Shown here piece by piece: positions 15,958 through 23,882 of a DNA stretch of 42,870 nt. Source of the DNA: Candidatus Poribacteria bacterium. GTDB taxonomy: Bacteria > Poribacteria > WGA-4E > WGA-3G. The notes beneath the pieces are model-generated. The model did no database searches. It was not told the DNA's origin and saw nothing but the letters and a program-made list of their open reading frames with translations. The stretch is from positions 1 to 42,870 of the forward strand of contig PYJC01000004.1 of the NCBI GenBank assembly GCA_003635255.1, written 5' to 3'. Numbering within the stretch: the stretch's first letter is position 1; every line of letters starts with the position of its first letter. The translations under genes were made by a program, and so were the position numbers.

Positions 15958-17648
15958 CAAAAAGGCACTCCCTGCCCCTGATAGACCTTTACACGTCGAT
16001 TCGCAGCCGTTCCCGGAAATTTTTCACGGCTTCCGTCTTGCCAGCGCACCTCAATCGCCTGAATTTCGTCGATTGTTCCCAACCCGAAATGCACACTCGG
16101 TTCACTACTGCTGAGGTAGCTTGTTCCGGACAGCACGTAACCTGTCAGTGTACGCGATTCGGTTCGTAGTGTTATTTGTGCACCGAGTGCGTCTCGATTT
16201 TGCGTGAGGGCTTGCACAAATAACCAATGATGCTGAGGCGGCGGTGCGTCGTTTCGGAAAACGCGAAGCCGATTATCAAGATTGCTTACCACCATATCAA
16301 CATCACCATCTCGGTCAATATCACCGAAAGCCATGCCGCGGCTCACCTCAACGCGTTCCGTGAAATCAGGGGCGCGTGAACTCACATCTTTGAAAGCGAT
16401 ACTCTGGGCAGGCACAATCCCTGTCTGAGAATTTTGAAAGAGGAGATTCGGTTCGGCGTAAAAATTCCAGAATTCTCCAACCGCTGCCGCATCCAAGATC
16501 GGCCCACGCTTCACCCTTCCGTTGACGAGCGCGATGTCAAGATCGGCATCGTTGTCGAAATCGAGGAAACCACATCCAAAGCCCGTAAAAGGTAGGTCGC
16601 GCCCGGCGAAACCTGCTATTTCAGTCATGTCAGTGAATACAGACGGGATAGCGGTGATATAAAGGGTATTCGTCTCGCCGGACAAATGTGTTGCGAAGAC
16701 GTCCGGGTGTGTGTCACCGTTGACATCGCCGACAGCGATACCCATACTGCCTTCGGGTTGGCCGTAAGCGTTAAACGCAAGCCCGTGCAATATGGCTTCC
16801 TCAGCAAAAGTGCCATCCGTTTGATTTACCCAGAGATAATTCGCTTCACCGTCGTTGGCAACAAAAAAATCCGCCCAACCATCACCCGTCAGATCAAGGC
16901 ACACCACGCCGAGTCCCCTGCCGGGCATTGCGGCGATACCCGCTTGTTGCGTTACATCTGTGAAAGTGCCATCACCGTTATTTCGGAAGAGTCGATCCGT
17001 AGCAGCCTCGAAAACTTGTGGGTTGCAGTAATCCGGCGCGCTGTGCTTCCCGCGGCAGACCGTCTCTGCGTCAAACTGCACATAGTTGGCTACATAGAGG
17101 TCAAGATCGCCATCTCTGTCATAATCACCAAAAGTTGCAGACGTTCCCCAGTCCTCGTTTGAAATGCCGACATCTTGTAATGTGAATGTACCGTCACCGT
17201 TGTTTCGATAGAAAGCATCGGGACCGTAGTTCGTCACATAGACATCCCTATTACCGTCGTTATCAAAATCCCCGATTGCGACCCCTTGTCCGTAGCCTTC
17301 GTGTCCGATGCCAGCGGCTTCCGTAACATCAACAAACGTTCCATCGGATTGTTGTCGAAAGAGTCGGTTTGGCGCAGGAGCAACCGCAAGGGATGCCCCT
17401 ACATCGGGGGGTGGAAATCGAATGTGTAGGACATCCAGCGCGCCGTCATTGTTATAATCAAAGAGTGCGACCCCGCTACCAATGACTTCAGGCAGCGCGT
17501 GTGTACCTGCCGACCAAGATGTCTCAGGTTGTGGAAAACCGAGTGTAGTGGTCACTTCCGTAAATAAGGGTTTATCCGTTTCTGCTTGTGCCGCCCACAG
17601 AAAGCCGATCACAACAATAAGCGTGATAGCGGTTAGTTTCGTAAACAT
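15957..17648 (-). CDS. Secreted FG-GAP repeat protein with ASPIC/UnbV domain (CRTAC1-like)
   Basis: The 563-residue protein has a signal peptide (1-22, ending QA). A series of FG-GAP/VCBS beta-propeller repeats follows (about 30-470). Each repeat carries calcium-binding DxDxDGxxD loops: DYNNDGALDVL, DFDNDGNRDVYV, DYDRDGDLDLYVANY, DVNGDTHPDVFA, DFDNDADLDIALV and DIDRDGDVDMVV. The end is an ASPIC/UnbV domain (about 490-563: LGAQITLRTES, GYVLSGTSYLSSSEPSVHFG, IEVRWQDGS). The organisation fits the CRTAC1 family, secreted proteins abundant in Planctomycetes, Acidobacteria and related phyla. It is coupled to the downstream TPR gene. The exact role is unknown; calcium-dependent surface binding is likely. 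Confidence 0.88.
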   Translation of the reverse strand: MFTKLTAITLIVVIGFLWAAQAETDKPLFTEVTTTLGFPQPETSWSAGTHALPEVIGSGVALFDYNNDGALDVLHIRFPPPDVGASLAVAPAPNRLFRQQSDGTFVDVTEAAGIGHEGYGQGVAIGDFDNDGNRDVYVTNYGPDAFYRNNGDGTFTLQDVGISNEDWGTSATFGDYDRDGDLDLYVANYVQFDAETVCRGKHSAPDYCNPQVFEAATDRLFRNNGDGTFTDVTQQAGIAAMPGRGLGVVCLDLTGDGWADFFVANDGEANYLWVNQTDGTFAEEAILHGLAFNAYGQPEGSMGIAVGDVNGDTHPDVFATHLSGETNTLYITAIPSVFTDMTEIAGFAGRDLPFTGFGCGFLDFDNDADLDIALVNGRVKRGPILDAAAVGEFWNFYAEPNLLFQNSQTGIVPAQSIAFKDVSSRAPDFTERVEVSRGMAFGDIDRDGDVDMVVSNLDNRLRVFRNDAPPPQHHWLFVQALTQNRDALGAQITLRTESRTLTGYVLSGTSYLSSSEPSVHFGLGTIDEIQAIEVRWQDGSREKFPGTAANRRVKVYQGQGVPF

Positions 17649-17704
17649 GTCATTATTCCAATCACATTTTCATTTTCCAGAGTATTCATATAAACAATCG
17701 CTTC

Positions 17705-18988
17705 CTACGGCAAAATCACAAACGCCAATCGTCGATGCGCTTCACGTAATGCTGCCTCTACTGCTTCTGGTGTTTCAGCACGCGCGAAGATGAAACCGAG
17801 ATACCGCGCCCCTTCTGGCAACGGCACAACCTCTCCACCGATAGGGATCGTGATGCTAACCTCTACAATTCCGTCTACATGATACGCGGCCGTTTTGCCG
17901 CGGACTTCACCTAAGATGCCAGCCTTCGGTACCGGAATCATCATGACCCCTGCCGCCTGTTGTTCGCGCTGTAGTGTCTCCACCGGTTGTCCAATCGCAT
18001 GTCGGATAACCAACTCCTCCAGCGACATCCCAGTTCCAAACCGTAAGGTCCGTGAGCAGAGTCCACCGATCGTTCGTGCAGCAATTTCGATAAGGTGCGC
18101 GCCTTCGGCGTTATAGCGCAATTCGGCGTGGACGGGTCCGTGCTGCAGCCCTAAGGCACTCGCCGCTTCCGCCGTCGCGTGATGTAAGGTATCTTGGATA
18201 TCCACCGATAGACGGGAAGGCGTGATATACAGCGTTTCCTCAAAAAAAGGACCTTCAAGTGGATCGGGTTTATCAAAGAGCGCGAGGGTCTTCAAGTCAC
18301 CCGCTAAGAGGATCCCTTCCAATGCCACCTCTATCCCCGGAATATAGTCCTCGACGAGTAGATATTGCGAAGCGTGTTCTGGTGAGGTTATCTCAGTGGT
18401 TTCCTGTAAAGCATGCAGGAGTTTCGTTGTCCGCTGAAAGGCTTCAACGAATTCAGTGGGTGTGTCCGCACGGATGACCCCGCGGCTTGCTGAAAGGGAC
18501 AGCGGCTTAATAACACACGGAAAATTAACGGGGATGTCCGTTCCGAGTTTCTTTGCTATCTCAACAGCGTCCTCATAGATAGAAAAACGTTGATAAGCAG
18601 GCACCGATACCCCGTTTGTTGATAGTGTGTCTCGTAAGCGGTATTTATCGCGTGTCGCTTTCGCTGAAGCAATGGGATTGTGTGGAAGCTCTAACGCCGC
18701 TGAAGCAGTCGTGGCAAGCAGTGTGGTATCGTCATCAACACCGACGATCGCCGCGATTGGATATGTATCGGCAAATTCAAGAATTGTCTGTGTCGCAGCG
18801 GTTGGCGCGGCGATGTCAAGCACAAGCGATTGACGCGGCGAAAGATCCGCTGTTGTTGCTGCCGCTTCTGATGCAACAACGACCTCCACATCGAGTTTCA
18901 GCGCAGCTTCAAGGAAATCGGTGGCTCGATATGTGCGTGTTGGAAGGAGCAGGAGAATACGCGGTTTTTCTGACGGTTGCTGCTGCAT
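17705..18988 (-). CDS. ATP-grasp domain ligase
   Basis: The 427-residue protein has an N-terminal Rossmann-like pre-ATP-grasp domain (about 8-100), then an ATP-grasp fold. NPIASAKATRDKYRLRDTLS and FPCVIKPLSLSASRGV (lysine-containing nucleotide site), YLLVEDYIPGIEVALEG, and GPVHAELRYNAEGAHLIEIAARTIGGL (metal-binding Glu/Asn) are all in place. The C-terminal part resembles the tail of carboxylate-amine ligases, such as those making dipeptides. It therefore probably joins a carboxylate to an amine with ATP; the substrate cannot be named. SD GGAG lies about eight bases before the ATG. It is upstream of nothing obvious in the same pathway; the aldolase at 19104 lies in the same direction. Confidence 0.8.
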   Translation of the reverse strand: MQQQPSEKPRILLLLPTRTYRATDFLEAALKLDVEVVVASEAAATTADLSPRQSLVLDIAAPTAATQTILEFADTYPIAAIVGVDDDTTLLATTASAALELPHNPIASAKATRDKYRLRDTLSTNGVSVPAYQRFSIYEDAVEIAKKLGTDIPVNFPCVIKPLSLSASRGVIRADTPTEFVEAFQRTTKLLHALQETTEITSPEHASQYLLVEDYIPGIEVALEGILLAGDLKTLALFDKPDPLEGPFFEETLYITPSRLSVDIQDTLHHATAEAASALGLQHGPVHAELRYNAEGAHLIEIAARTIGGLCSRTLRFGTGMSLEELVIRHAIGQPVETLQREQQAAGVMMIPVPKAGILGEVRGKTAAYHVDGIVEVSITIPIGGEVVPLPEGARYLGFIFARAETPEAVEAALREAHRRLAFVILP

Positions 18989-19049
18989 TCGGAAATCTCC
19001 TGCTTCACTGTCGGAGTGGAAGAAAATTTAAAAGTGCCTAAAATGTGCT

Positions 19050-19079
19050 AAAGTTGAAACTTCTCAACTTCTCAACTTT
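19050..19079. repeat. Inverted repeat between aldolase and ATP-grasp genes
   Basis: AAAGTTGA (19050-19057) and TCAACTTT (19072-19079) form a perfect 8-bp inverted repeat around a direct repeat of ACTTCTCA. On the minus strand it lies between the aldolase stop and the ATP-grasp start. Confidence 0.5.
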
Positions 19080-19103
19080 ACGGACTTCTTTTAAGGTGTG
19101 TCA

Positions 19104-20063
19104 CTAATTAACACGGGAACCTCTCAACAACTTCTGATACGACGCATGTGCGCTCTGTGGATCTTCCTCACCATCAAGGACACGACGCAGACATTGCACA
19201 AAGCCGATCGGATCATCCTCACCGAAGATCGTGCGTCCGAATAGGATCGCGCGTCCGCCGTTGCTGGCAACGTTGTGTGCTAAAGCGAATGTGCTACGGG
19301 CGTTTTGACGCGGACCTCCCAATGCACCAATCACTAAGGTCGTGTCAAATTGGCACAATTCAGCCCAGACCTCGGCGGTTGTATATGCGGTCTTAATAAA
19401 ACGTGGACGTTGGTGCTTGCGAAGGTAACTCATCGTCCGAACGATTGAATCGGCGACATACATACCCCGTTTTTCCTCATCCATTCCGGGGAGTTTAATG
19501 TTCGGTAAAAACACCTCTAAGAGGTGATCGAATCCTTCAATCTCACCGACAACATGTGCGAATTGCACATAGGCCTGTAGCATCCGCTCATCAGCGATAG
19601 GATCGTTGTTGAGGGTGATGGAGTACAATCCAAGATTAACCTTGCATTCAAGTGCAGGACCGATGAGTGCCTCACAATAGCGTTGCATATCCTCTGGAAA
19701 CACCGTCTGAAACGGCATCGACAAATTTGACGTGTAGACTCCGAACCGTGGGTTCCAGATAGCCGTTTCTGAATTCATCCGGACGATTGGCGTAATCGGT
19801 GTGTTTTCAAACAGGTTTTCTTCAAGTGCAAGCGTCTCTGCATCGGCGGGTGTCATCAGAAGTCCATCTAACTGTCCATCAGCAACAAGGTCGCGTTGCA
19901 GTTGCAGAAACTCTGCGTGTGTGCGGTAGTGCGGTTTTGGATGCTGCACCTGTCCGAGTCCTTTAATCCCCGCGGATGCGAGTGGATCCGCAGCGAAAAC
20001 CAGAATCGGGTTCTGTGCAAGCAGGTCTGTATCAGCAAGTTTTTCAAATATCCGGTTGCCCAT
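19104..20063 (-). CDS. Class I aldolase of the DeoC/FbaB/LacD fold
   Basis: The 319-residue protein fits the class I (Schiff-base) aldolase superfamily. ADPLASAGIKG near the N-terminus, the FIKTAYTT segment with the likely catalytic Lys224, and the C-terminal phosphate site (VIGALGGPRQ, NVASNGGRAILFGRTIFG) are in family order. It is shorter than, and differs from, the classical FbaB, so the substrate (fructose 1,6-bisphosphate, tagatose or another sugar phosphate) cannot be fixed. The ATG at 20063 has an AAGGAA stretch about nine bases upstream. It is flanked on the 5' side by a heptanucleotide repeat element (20086-20252). It may be co-transcribed with the ATP-grasp gene 115 bases downstream. 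Confidence 0.75.
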   Translation of the reverse strand: MGNRIFEKLADTDLLAQNPILVFAADPLASAGIKGLGQVQHPKPHYRTHAEFLQLQRDLVADGQLDGLLMTPADAETLALEENLFENTPITPIVRMNSETAIWNPRFGVYTSNLSMPFQTVFPEDMQRYCEALIGPALECKVNLGLYSITLNNDPIADERMLQAYVQFAHVVGEIEGFDHLLEVFLPNIKLPGMDEEKRGMYVADSIVRTMSYLRKHQRPRFIKTAYTTAEVWAELCQFDTTLVIGALGGPRQNARSTFALAHNVASNGGRAILFGRTIFGEDDPIGFVQCLRRVLDGEEDPQSAHASYQKLLRGSRVN

Positions 20064-20085
20064 CTATGATTAATTCCTTGTAAGT

Positions 20086-20252
20086 AGTTATAAGTTATAA
20101 GTTATAAGTTATAAGTTAAAGAGGGTGTTTTTGCTTGGGTCTTTGCTTGGGCGTTTCTGCGGATTTCCCTGTAGATGCCCCAAACCGTTGGGAGTACCGA
20201 CTCTCACTGCGAGGCATCTTAACTTATAACCAACAACCAACAACTTATAACC
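20086..20252. repeat. Paired AGTTATA heptanucleotide repeat with TTGCTTGGG element
   Basis: AGTTATA is repeated 4.7 times (20086-20118), and an opposed arm (20220-20252: TAACTTATAACCAACAACCA and following) closes the element. Inside lie GTGTTTTTGCTTGGGT (20125-20140), a second CTTTGCTTGGGCGTTTCTGC (20141-20160) and CTCACTGCGAGGCAT (20202-20216), each of which recurs elsewhere in the window. Confidence 0.75.
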
Positions 20253-20255
20253 ATT

Positions 20256-22823
20256 TTAGAGTGTATTCGTAGGGTCAATATCTATCACAAATTCAATAGC
20301 CTTCGATTTAATTGTGGCTGGTGGATCGTCGGTTAAGTGTTTAAGGAGTTGTCCTATTTTTTCTGCCGTGGGACTTCGGAGCAAGAGATGCCACCGAAAT
20401 TTCCCTTCAATTTTCGCGAGCGGTGCCGGTGCGGGACCAAGGATTTCTACCACGGGTTCTTCAGTATCCGGCACCCGTGAAGTGTGTTCTTGGTCCGTCT
20501 GCCATATCTCAAGTTGATCTCGCACGACATGGGCGGTATCAATGACCTCTTTTTCGTCTTTACCGCGCAGTAGCAGCACTGCGACATGCGAGAATGGCGG
20601 GTACCGTAAGGCATCGCGCGCTTCGACCTCCTGTCTATAGAAATTGAGGTAATCGTGATTCTGCGCAGCCGCGATACAGTAATGCTCCGGCATATACGTT
20701 TGGATGATGACTTTACCTTCAAGCTCAGCACGTCCGGAGCGTCCTGCAACCTGTGTTAACAGACTGAACGTGTGTTCACTCGCCCGGAAATCAGGGAGAT
20801 TTAAAGCGGTATCTGCTACGATAACCCCGACAAGTGTGACGTTCGGAAAATCTAACCCCTTTGATACCATTTGTGTGCCTATCAAGATGTCAATTTTCTG
20901 TTGTTCAAATGCCTCTAAAATCTGCTGATGTGCATTTTTCCGCGCCGTTGAATCCGCATCAAATCGCTGTACCTTTGCCTTTGGAAACGCTTTGCGTACC
21001 TCTTGTTCAACAGCCTCTGTTCCTGCGCCAAAAAAGCGGATCGCCTCACTGCTGCACTGTGGACATGTAGGGTGTGTCGGACGTTTGCTACCACAATGGT
21101 GGCAGACAAGCTGCTGCGTTTCACGGTGATAGGTGAGTGAGATGGAACAGTTGTCGCACCGTTCAACATAGCCGCAGGTTCGGCAGAAGACATAAGTGGA
21201 GTGTCCACGCCGGTTAAGGAACAGAATAATTTGCTCTCGTCGGACAAGCCGTTCTTCAATAGAACTTCGGAGTATATCGGAGAAGATCGTCCGATTGCCC
21301 TTCTTCAATTCGGTTCGCATATCAACGATGTGGACATCGGGCATCTTTCTATCAAAGACGCGATTGGGTAAACTGAGGAGCCGATAACTCCCATTTTTTG
21401 CCTGATGGAAACTCTCAAGGGAGGGGGTCGCACTTCCAAGCAGGACAGGACAGTTCGCGAGTTCGCTCCGTTTCTGTGCCACTTCCCGTGCATGGTAGCG
21501 CGGGGCATTATCGGATTTATAGGAGTCCGAATGCTCTTCGTCTATAATCAGCATCCCGAGTGCTTGGACGGGGGCAAAGATAGCAGAACGCGGACCGATA
21601 ACAATATCGGCTTCGCCTTTTTGGATGCGATGCCACTGGTCATAGCGTTCACCATCACTCAACCGGCTATGAAGCAATGCGACCCTGTCTCCGAAGCGTC
21701 CGACAAACCGAGAGGCCGTTTGCGGTGTAAGCGAAATTTCTGGCACCAAGGCAATAACAGATTTTCCATTCTCCAGCACTTCTGCCATCGCCTGCATATA
21801 GACCTCTGTTTTTCCGCTTCCGGTTACCCCGTGTAGGAGGAAAGTCGGCGGACGCTTGGTTCTGCTGAAGGCATCGGGGTTAGCAACCCCACCTACAGAG
21901 TGTGCCGCCAATGCGTTTTGAATTTCTGAGAACGCTGTCAACTGCGCCGGGTTTAAGTGGAGCGGTCGTGTCGGAGCGACAGGCTCAGTGCTCAGCGGGT
22001 TCCGCACTGTTTCCGCTTGTGTGATATGAATAAATCCGTGTCTTTCAAGGGTACGTAGCAATGAGACGCTGGCGTTCACCCGTTTCGCCAAGTCTGCTGT
22101 TGCCAAAGGCATCCCTTCATCAAGGAGCAGTTGGAGGATTTCTGCGCGTTTAGCATCACCGGCATGGCGGCGATTGCCTGAACGTTCGGAGGAACCGTCT
22201 GGGTTTCCGTTTTTGAGTTGCGCAATTTCCGCCTCCACATCAGTAATCGGCAAGGCTAATGCCGCGACAGTGGTTTTTTGCGTAGAGACTTTCGGTTTAT
22301 GCGTAACATTGATCTCAACAACACCTTTTTCGCGGAGTCTTGTAATCCTTGAACGGACATCTTGATAACTCAAACCTGTCCGTCTGACAAGCTGATTGAC
22401 GGAGAGTTCACCCTCTGCTTCCAAAAGTGCGACGAGTTTTTTTTGGACGTTGCCGAGGGATCCTGAAAATTCAGGCAAGAGTCGGACTTGTTCCTTTTTC
22501 TGCGTGCGGACAGCAGCCGGCACCGCACAATAAAGCGCGATTCCCCATGGACAGACGTAATAGTCCGCCATCCATTTTGTAAGGGTGAGCATCTCAGGAG
22601 CGTACATCGGTGCCGCATCAAGACAATCAGAGACGTTCTTGATAAGATTAGGTGCGAGATCAGTTTCATCTATGCGTTCAACGACAACGCCTTCCTGCTT
22701 TGTTCTGCGAAACGGTACTAACACTCGAACGCCGAGTTGTAAATCCGCGTCTAACTCTGGTGGCACGCCGTAGGTAAATACCTGATCTACTGATAGTGGG
22801 AAAGCAACGTTTGCATAGCGCAT
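20256..22823 (-). CDS. priA: Primosomal protein N' (PriA helicase)
   Basis: PriA restarts stalled forks as a 3'-5' helicase. This protein has 855 residues against about 730 in E. coli. The N-terminal DNA 3'-end-binding domain (1-105) opens with MRYANVAFPLSVDQVFTYGV. Two winged-helix-like inserts (about 125-180 and 225-275) enlarge the linker. The helicase follows: GVTGSGKTEVY (about 329-339), the DEEH box in IIDEEHSDSYK, the zinc-binding domain with eight cysteines (CRTCGYVERCDNC ... CHHCGS ... CPQC), and GTQMVSKGLDFPN plus QVAGRSGRAE motifs. A repeat-like stretch (21871-21898) lies in frame just before the helicase, encoding SVGGVANPDA. No clear SD precedes the ATG. Cytoplasmic. Confidence 0.95.
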   Translation of the reverse strand: MRYANVAFPLSVDQVFTYGVPPELDADLQLGVRVLVPFRRTKQEGVVVERIDETDLAPNLIKNVSDCLDAAPMYAPEMLTLTKWMADYYVCPWGIALYCAVPAAVRTQKKEQVRLLPEFSGSLGNVQKKLVALLEAEGELSVNQLVRRTGLSYQDVRSRITRLREKGVVEINVTHKPKVSTQKTTVAALALPITDVEAEIAQLKNGNPDGSSERSGNRRHAGDAKRAEILQLLLDEGMPLATADLAKRVNASVSLLRTLERHGFIHITQAETVRNPLSTEPVAPTRPLHLNPAQLTAFSEIQNALAAHSVGGVANPDAFSRTKRPPTFLLHGVTGSGKTEVYMQAMAEVLENGKSVIALVPEISLTPQTASRFVGRFGDRVALLHSRLSDGERYDQWHRIQKGEADIVIGPRSAIFAPVQALGMLIIDEEHSDSYKSDNAPRYHAREVAQKRSELANCPVLLGSATPSLESFHQAKNGSYRLLSLPNRVFDRKMPDVHIVDMRTELKKGNRTIFSDILRSSIEERLVRREQIILFLNRRGHSTYVFCRTCGYVERCDNCSISLTYHRETQQLVCHHCGSKRPTHPTCPQCSSEAIRFFGAGTEAVEQEVRKAFPKAKVQRFDADSTARKNAHQQILEAFEQQKIDILIGTQMVSKGLDFPNVTLVGVIVADTALNLPDFRASEHTFSLLTQVAGRSGRAELEGKVIIQTYMPEHYCIAAAQNHDYLNFYRQEVEARDALRYPPFSHVAVLLLRGKDEKEVIDTAHVVRDQLEIWQTDQEHTSRVPDTEEPVVEILGPAPAPLAKIEGKFRWHLLLRSPTAEKIGQLLKHLTDDPPATIKSKAIEFVIDIDPTNTL
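21871..21898. repeat. CGGGGTTAG repeat inside priA
   Basis: GCATCGGGGTTAGCAACCCC followed by ACCTACA matches the intergenic tandem repeat at 31941-31967 (TATCGGGGTTAGAAACCCCT, then CCTACA) with only a few differences. It is in frame and encodes residues near 308-318 of PriA. Confidence 0.7.
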
Positions 22824-22841
22824 AATTAGTTTTCAGTACGA

Positions 22842-23001
22842 TTTTCTCTCACTGCGAGGCATGAAAAATCTTTCAGTTATCAGTTTTAGGAGTTTCCAGT
22901 TACCAGTTTTCAGAAAAGAGGGTGTTTTTGCTTGGGTGTTTCCCCGTGATTAACAAAGGTCTCCCTTCTTAACTGGTCACTGGTTACTGATACACTGATA
23001 G
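22842..23001. repeat. Paired CAGTTAT/CAGTTTT repeat with TTGCTTGGG element
   Basis: CAGTTATCAGTTTTAGGAGT and following bases (22873-22913), an internal GTGTTTTTGCTTGGGT (22922-22937), and an opposed arm AACTGGTCACTGGTTACTGA (22970-22989) and onwards. CTCACTGCGAGGCAT (22848-22862) precedes it. It fills the gap between the glycosylase and priA. Confidence 0.75.
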
Positions 23002-23013
23002 CCATTCCCTATT

Positions 23014-23733
23014 TTACCCTTGCGCCAAAAATGCGAGCACCTTTTTTATATCTTCCCATACATCACGTTTGGCATTCGGGTTTCTGAGAAGGTATGCGGG
23101 ATGATAGGTCGGCATAACAACCGGCGGCTTTTTATGGGGTGGGACCCGTAATCCCTCAACTTTACACGCATGGAACTCGCCGCGAAGTTTTGTAATGCCT
23201 ACCTTTGTATCAAGCATCATCTGCGCAGCAAAACTTCCAAGTGCCACAATCACCTTCGGTTGTATCAATTCTATTTGGCGGACTAAATACGGACTACAGG
23301 TTTCGACCTCGTCCGATTCAGGGTTTCTGTTACCCGGAGGACGGCATTTAAGCACATTGGCGATATAGACATCCCCGCGTTTCAGTTTCATCCCTGATTC
23401 AATGATTTGCGTCAGCAATTGCCCTGCCCTACCGACAAAAGGTTCACCTTGTTGATCCTCGTCAGCTCCTGGTGCTTCACCGATGAACATGAGGTCTGCA
23501 CTCGTATCTCCAACCCCGAAAACGACACTCTTCCGTGTTTCATGTAACGGACATTTCGTGCATTCCGCTGCATCTGTTGCCAACGCAGGCAGATCAAAAT
23601 CCGCATAAGGTAACTGCTTTTGAGGTTCGCGTAACTCAGTTTCCATGAAGCCGAGTTGAAGTTGTTCTTCCATGTATTCCCTCACACTCGCAACCAGTTC
23701 GATGTATTCTTTTCTGAGGCTATTCCTATCCAT
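23014..23733 (-). CDS. Uracil-DNA glycosylase, family 4
   Basis: The 239-residue protein is a [4Fe-4S] uracil-DNA glycosylase that removes uracil from DNA at the start of base excision repair. Cluster ligands are Cys58 and Cys61 (ECTKCPLH), Cys130 (NVLKCRPPGNRNP) and Cys146. Motif A is GEAPGADEDQQGEPFVG (85-101), and motif B is the HPAYLLRNP segment near residue 215. It is a little longer than typical family 4 enzymes because of an N-terminal helical extension of about 40 residues. No SD is obvious. It lies between priA and rseP on the same strand but is separated from each by a repeat element, so independent transcription is likely. Confidence 0.92.
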   Translation of the reverse strand: MDRNSLRKEYIELVASVREYMEEQLQLGFMETELREPQKQLPYADFDLPALATDAAECTKCPLHETRKSVVFGVGDTSADLMFIGEAPGADEDQQGEPFVGRAGQLLTQIIESGMKLKRGDVYIANVLKCRPPGNRNPESDEVETCSPYLVRQIELIQPKVIVALGSFAAQMMLDTKVGITKLRGEFHACKVEGLRVPPHKKPPVVMPTYHPAYLLRNPNAKRDVWEDIKKVLAFLAQG

Positions 23734-23743
23734 TTTATTTAAT

Positions 23744-23854
23744 AGTTTTCAGTTTTCAGTTAATGTCTTGTGGCTGTAACAAATTGTGTTACTGCTACAA
23801 ATACCCTCTTAACTGATTACTGAAAGGTTTTCGTAGAAAACCGGACTGATAACT
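23744..23854. repeat. Paired CAGTTTT repeat element
   Basis: AGTTTTCAGTTTTCAGTTAA (23744-23763) opposes AACTGATTACTGAAAGG (23810-23826) and GGACTGATAACTAACAAC (23842-23859). A hairpin-like GGTTTTCGTAGAAAACC (23826-23842) lies within it. Confidence 0.7.
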
Positions 23855-23882
23855 AACAACTATTTCTCTGATGACTATTTTG

